DNA of 64,000 nt. Origin: Owenia fusiformis. Lineage: Eukaryota; Annelida; Polychaeta; Sabellida; Oweniidae. The stretch's first letter is position 1. The number at the start of each line of letters is the position of its first letter. The translations under genes were made by a program, and so were the position numbers. This document shows positions 61,140 to 64,000 of the stretch, piece after piece. The notes beneath the pieces are model-generated. The model had not been told where the DNA came from. It worked only from the letters and a program-made list of their open reading frames with translations, and did no database searches. The stretch covers positions 30,104,740 through 30,168,739 of the forward strand of contig CAIIXF020000009.1 of the NCBI GenBank assembly GCA_903813345.2. The letters run 5' to 3'.

Positions 61140-61535
61140 CACTATTGTGCTGAAGACCAACATGCACATGTCGTCCAAAATGTCCCTACCTATGGGGATA
61201 TGGCAGAGATAGAGTGTATAATAATGACTTCAGGACAATTGCAGACCTCAAAAGTGAGATTATCTGTATCATTCAGGCCATACCTGCTGAGGAATGCATT
61301 TGGATCATTGACAGCTGTGCAGGTTTGCCTCAAGCGCGATTATGGCCAAACCTGAAGCATGTTGTTCAAAGTGCTGTAAAATTGTGACAATCAGTCTGAT
61401 GGTCATGAAATATAGTAGGGTGGTAGAAAATTGAATGATTTAGTAATGTGTGAAATATCAGGGAGTAATTTCTTAAATCACAAGATATGAGGAAAATGCA
61501 GGGGTTCCGTTTTTTTTGACCACCCTGTATATACC
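61140..61535 (+). pseudogene. 3' remnant of a second Tc1/mariner transposase with terminal repeat
   Basis: The plus strand reads LWGYGRDRVYNND, then FRTIADLKSEIICIIQAIP and ends HVVQSAVKL at a TGA. This is the layout of the Tc1/mariner C-terminus (WGYxKDRVYxNNPRTIxDLKxxI). About 140 bp further the end GACCACCCTG|TA at 61524-61535 is the inverse of the repeat at 48428. The 5' part of the gene is gone. Confidence 0.75.
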
Positions 61536-61732
61536 TCATAACGTGTGAACTGACTGTCAGTTTCCAAATAATTTGCTGTCACCACAAATATTGTTTGCAA
61601 GTGGCAGTTGGCATCTGTATCAAAGTGCAGATGGTGACATTTTGCATGTTAAAGCCTTGTTCCTTCATGGTGTCATTCATAAAACAGAATATAAATGTGT
61701 ACAATGTGTATGAAGTATCTATTTATTTTCAG

Positions 61733-61861
61733 GGTGACCAAGTGTATGAATTGACAGGAATATTCCCAGCTAATATTTTCTTTGGCATAAACAGAACCTC
61801 TGGTACCATCTATATTAGGAATGATCTGAAGGGAGACTGGATGAAAAGATCAACATATACT
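61733..61861 (+). CDS. Cadherin short exon 11 (EC11 core)
   Basis: 43 codons, G-type start GDQVYELTGIFP, core IFFGINRTSGTIYIRNDL, ends STYT|GTAAGT. It lies 13.5 kb from the preceding exon but keeps phase and type order, so it belongs to the same gene. Closest relative is short exon 5. Confidence 0.88.
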
Positions 61862-62173
61862 GTAAGTTTAAGTTATATGCTGGGGGACCCAATACATAGC
61901 ACCTGACCTTTTTAGATCCATCTTTGACTTTAAAAAGAAGATGGTCTCAATCTCTGACTCACACAAGAGATGGGATATTTTTCACATAAATATTTTGTTA
62001 CTATACCATTTTATTTCAAGACATCAAGATCTTTCCATGCACCTCAGTTTTAAAATTCAGAATGTGAGGGTTTTAAAGTTTAGGTTCCACTTTCATGCCT
62101 TCATTGTAATATAACAACCTATATTAAGCTATTTTATCAGGTAAATTAATGAATATTATTAAAAGTTGCTGTA
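61862..62173. other. Cadherin intron, unremarkable
   Basis: I see nothing in this stretch. Confidence 0.5.
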
Positions 62174-62977
62174 GCAAAGGGTCTAGTGCACTTTCCATTA
62201 TGATATCCCCATGAACAAAATGAATCATTTTTAGGTGTAACATAAAGAATACAATGTCACATAATACTGTGGAAAATATTTAAGCATTTGGACCCACATG
62301 GACTGAGGTTGAGGTCATTAAGTTCAACAAGGGTGTATTGACTTGCCATTGGATGTGCTCCATTGACTTAACATGTGGGTATCATCAGATTCCAATGGAG
62401 GCCATTGGTTTTTATTGATTTTCACAAAAATACCTAAAATACACTATGACCTGAATCGATTGCAAATTAAATAATTTCACAATATGACACAAATGGTATA
62501 TCACATCAGATGTGCAAATATAAAGTTTGCAATCGATTCAGGTCATACTTCATATTAAAAGATTATACATTTTTTTCATCATTTTTTCCCTACAAAATGG
62601 CTATAGAAAAATGCTCTAAAAGCAACTTTTACACTTATGAAATCCCATACAACTTTGTAAATCCAAAGATTATACTGTTATGTTCCATTAATTAATAACA
62701 TATTTGGATAAGATGTTGTGATGTGTAGGATGCAAATGGATTTTGACAGACACAAAAAGACTTCCTGGTTTGGCGTCTCTACCCCTGTACTGCTTTATGA
62801 TTGAATATTGGCCCTAATAAGTGGCCCATTCATCAGTACAGTGCTGAATATAGGTCAACAAGATACTAGTGTACATATAAATGTAATAATAAAAGCAGTA
62901 AATTTATTTTGAAAAATCAGATGAATTTATTTTTGTTCATCGGGAGATCATAATGGAGGGTGCACTAGATCCTTTGC
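62174..62977. mobile_element. MITE-like element with about 48 bp inverted repeats
   Basis: The left arm at 62174-62222 (starts GCAAAGGGTCTAGTGCAC) and right arm at 62931-62977 (ends GTGCACTAGATCCTTTGC) are inverted copies with few mismatches. Inside at 62446-62466 and 62526-62546 is a second, perfect 21 bp inverted repeat (starts ATGACCTGAATCGATTGCAA). No gene is seen inside. Confidence 0.8.
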
Positions 62978-63095
62978 AATCCATTAAAATTAAGGCTACA
63001 AGTGCAACAGTCGAGGAAAATCTACTTAAAGCTTTTTTATTAATGGATAATGAATGAATCAATTATTAAAAGTTCCTTATGTTCCTTATATTAAG

Positions 63096-63278
63096 GCTCT
63101 GATAGAGGCCTATGATACGCACTACCCAGAGACTAAAGCAAAGAAAAATGTGACAATCACTGTACGTCGTAATCCAAATGGACCTGAGTTCTCCCAGTTA
63201 GCTTATAACAAGACAATTGCGGAGACATACTCTGTGGGGAACTCAGTGTTGCAAGTGGCTGCCACTGATGACGATGGG
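63096..63278 (+). CDS. Cadherin long exon 12 (EC11/EC12)
   Basis: 61 codons, starts ALIEAYDTHYP, even-type linker RRNPNGPEF, ends AATDDDG|GTAAGT. The acceptor (CCTTATATTAAG) is weak. The next short exon must lie beyond the window and by the alternation rule should be D-type. Confidence 0.85.
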
Positions 63279-63440
63279 GTAAGTTTTGAGGTTCACTAAT
63301 GATAAATAAAGGTAAATGCTCACTATCAATTTTATTAGCTGTATCAGAATTCATTTTTTATTGATACAAATTACCTACATTTGTAAGATTTGTCAAGCAT
63401 TGATCATCCATTATTCAATCATTGTATATACATGTTTAAT

Positions 63441-63586
63441 GGGCAGAGGAATTTACCTTGTCACATTTTCACATAAATTCATTGTAAAAATCAAACATAA
63501 ATTCGAGCAAAATAATCATTAGTTATTCAATGTTTTATTTCTGACATTCAAGATGTATTGCATTTAATACAATCAATTTTATAATG
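63441..63586. repeat. Direct repeat, copy of the WAP gene 3' region
   Basis: About 146 bp aligned with 63701-63846; the last 100 bp match closely (TTAGTTATTCAATGTTTTAT, GTATTGCATTTAATACAATC). The copy ends at ATAATG, inside what would be the last codons, so it has the 3' untranslated part but not the coding part. Confidence 0.85.
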
Positions 63587-63700
63587 TTCAAGGGAAGAGT
63601 AGATGGGAAATATTACATTGTGACAAATACAGATTCATATATGTTATAGTGTTCATTGGTATTTGGTACTCTGTGGAGTGACCGTTTTCTAGTTACATAT

Positions 63701-63838
63701 GGGCAGGTATTCACTGAGGCATATACTTTCATGTCAAATCATTGTAAAAATCAAACATAAATTAAAGCCGAATATTCATTAGTTATTCAATGTTTTATTT
63801 CCGACATGCAGGATGTATTGCATTTAATACAATCAATT
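63701..63838 (-). terminator. WAP gene 3' untranslated region with poly(A) signal
   Basis: Downstream of the stop codon on the minus strand lies AATAAA (in GGAAATAAAACATTG, near 63793-63801), about 40 bases after the stop, so the transcript probably ends near 63770-63790. Confidence 0.6.
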
Positions 63839-63990
63839 TTATAATGGGTCAACACATTGATTTCCACATCCATTAGAACAGCATTTCTTGCATCCTAGAC
63901 AGTCTCTGTCATCATTGCATTCCTGTATGCAGATGCCAAATTTGTCGCGATTACCATTAACCGTGGGACATTTCCCAGGCTTTGGACCCA
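63839..63990 (-). CDS. Last exon of a WAP (four-disulfide core) protein
   Basis: On the minus strand a TTGTTTCTAG acceptor opens about 50 codons ending at TAA (63839-63841). The acceptor enters two bases before a codon boundary. The peptide starts GPKPGKCP and carries the WAP pattern: first Cys in KCP, then ICIQECNDDRDC, GCKKCC, SNGCGNQC, eight cysteines in canonical order with the KCC and GCG landmarks. WAP domains are small secreted protease inhibitors or antimicrobial modules (family knowledge). Upstream exons with the signal peptide lie beyond the window. It is antisense to, and inside, an intron of the cadherin gene. Confidence 0.88.
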
Positions 63991-64000
63991 CTAGAAACAA

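Larger units (their letters stand above)
33464..63278 (+). other. Giant cadherin gene, partial: 23 exons, about 11.5 cadherin repeats
   Basis: Twelve long exons (59-65 codons) alternate with eleven short exons (40-44 codons), every border in phase 0, for 1,206 codons in all. One long plus one short exon equals one extracellular cadherin (EC) repeat of about 105 residues. Short exons hold the middle of a repeat (VYEL, FF, TG.I.VKK). Long exons hold the end of one repeat (A.D...P, then R..GP.F) and the start of the next (E..P.G, then ATD.D). No signal peptide or laminin/EGF domain is present, and no membrane segment lies in the main exon chain, so both ends are missing. Large cadherins of this kind serve cell-cell adhesion or form extracellular tethers (family knowledge). 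The exact family (Fat-like, Dachsous-like, CDH23-like or other) cannot be fixed from these repeats. Confidence 0.9.

Noticed and set aside
1-64000. tRNA, rRNA or other structural RNA genes
   Set aside because: I found no tRNA box A/B pair with a cloverleaf and no rRNA-like sequence on reading both strands; a covariance-model search would be decisive.

Overview
This window is nuclear DNA from an animal. It is AT-rich, has small phase-0 coding exons with GT/AG borders, long introns packed with satellites and DNA transposons, and animal-only domain types (cadherin repeats, a WAP four-disulfide core). A marine invertebrate, most likely a mollusc or another lophotrochozoan, is an inference from the gene content and repeat style; nothing in the window proves the taxon. 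There is no prokaryotic signal, no rRNA or tRNA that I could recognise, and no CRISPR array.

Layout. (1) 1-168, minus strand: one open exon, possibly a 3' exon of gene A. (2) 235-21480: about 21 kb of satellite DNA, made of diverged copies of a roughly 500 bp monomer arranged in 2.4-3.3 kb higher-order units, with short-period minisatellites, hairpins and a complete 1,792 bp foldback-type transposon (8706-10497) carrying a 10 bp target duplication. (3) 21492-32734, minus strand: gene A, in three exons, encodes RING finger, charged coiled coil, DUF294/GlnD-like nucleotidyltransferase and TPR-like helices (906 codons in the window). Its introns hold a CCATGG-rich array and a 51 bp minisatellite. 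(4) 33464-63278, plus strand: 23 exons (1,206 codons) of a giant cadherin, all phase 0, alternating long (59-65 codon) and short (40-44 codon) exons. The 5' end (signal peptide) and the 3' end (membrane segment, tail) are not seen. Its introns contain a second foldback-like element, a mariner pseudogene with TA duplication, a 905 bp element with a 9 bp target duplication, and older repeats. (5) 63839-63990, minus strand: the last exon of a WAP-domain protein, lying antisense inside the cadherin's 3' intron.

The most informative result is that the cadherin repeats come in strict alternation of two types. Linker motif, opening of the short exon and exon length class all switch together, so the array seems to have grown by duplicating pairs of repeats. 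Gene A is the best candidate for an undescribed system: a RING/TPR protein built around a nucleotidyltransferase domain whose first two acidic metal ligands are intact. The two genes are divergent neighbours (729 bp apart as seen), and nothing in the sequence ties their functions together.
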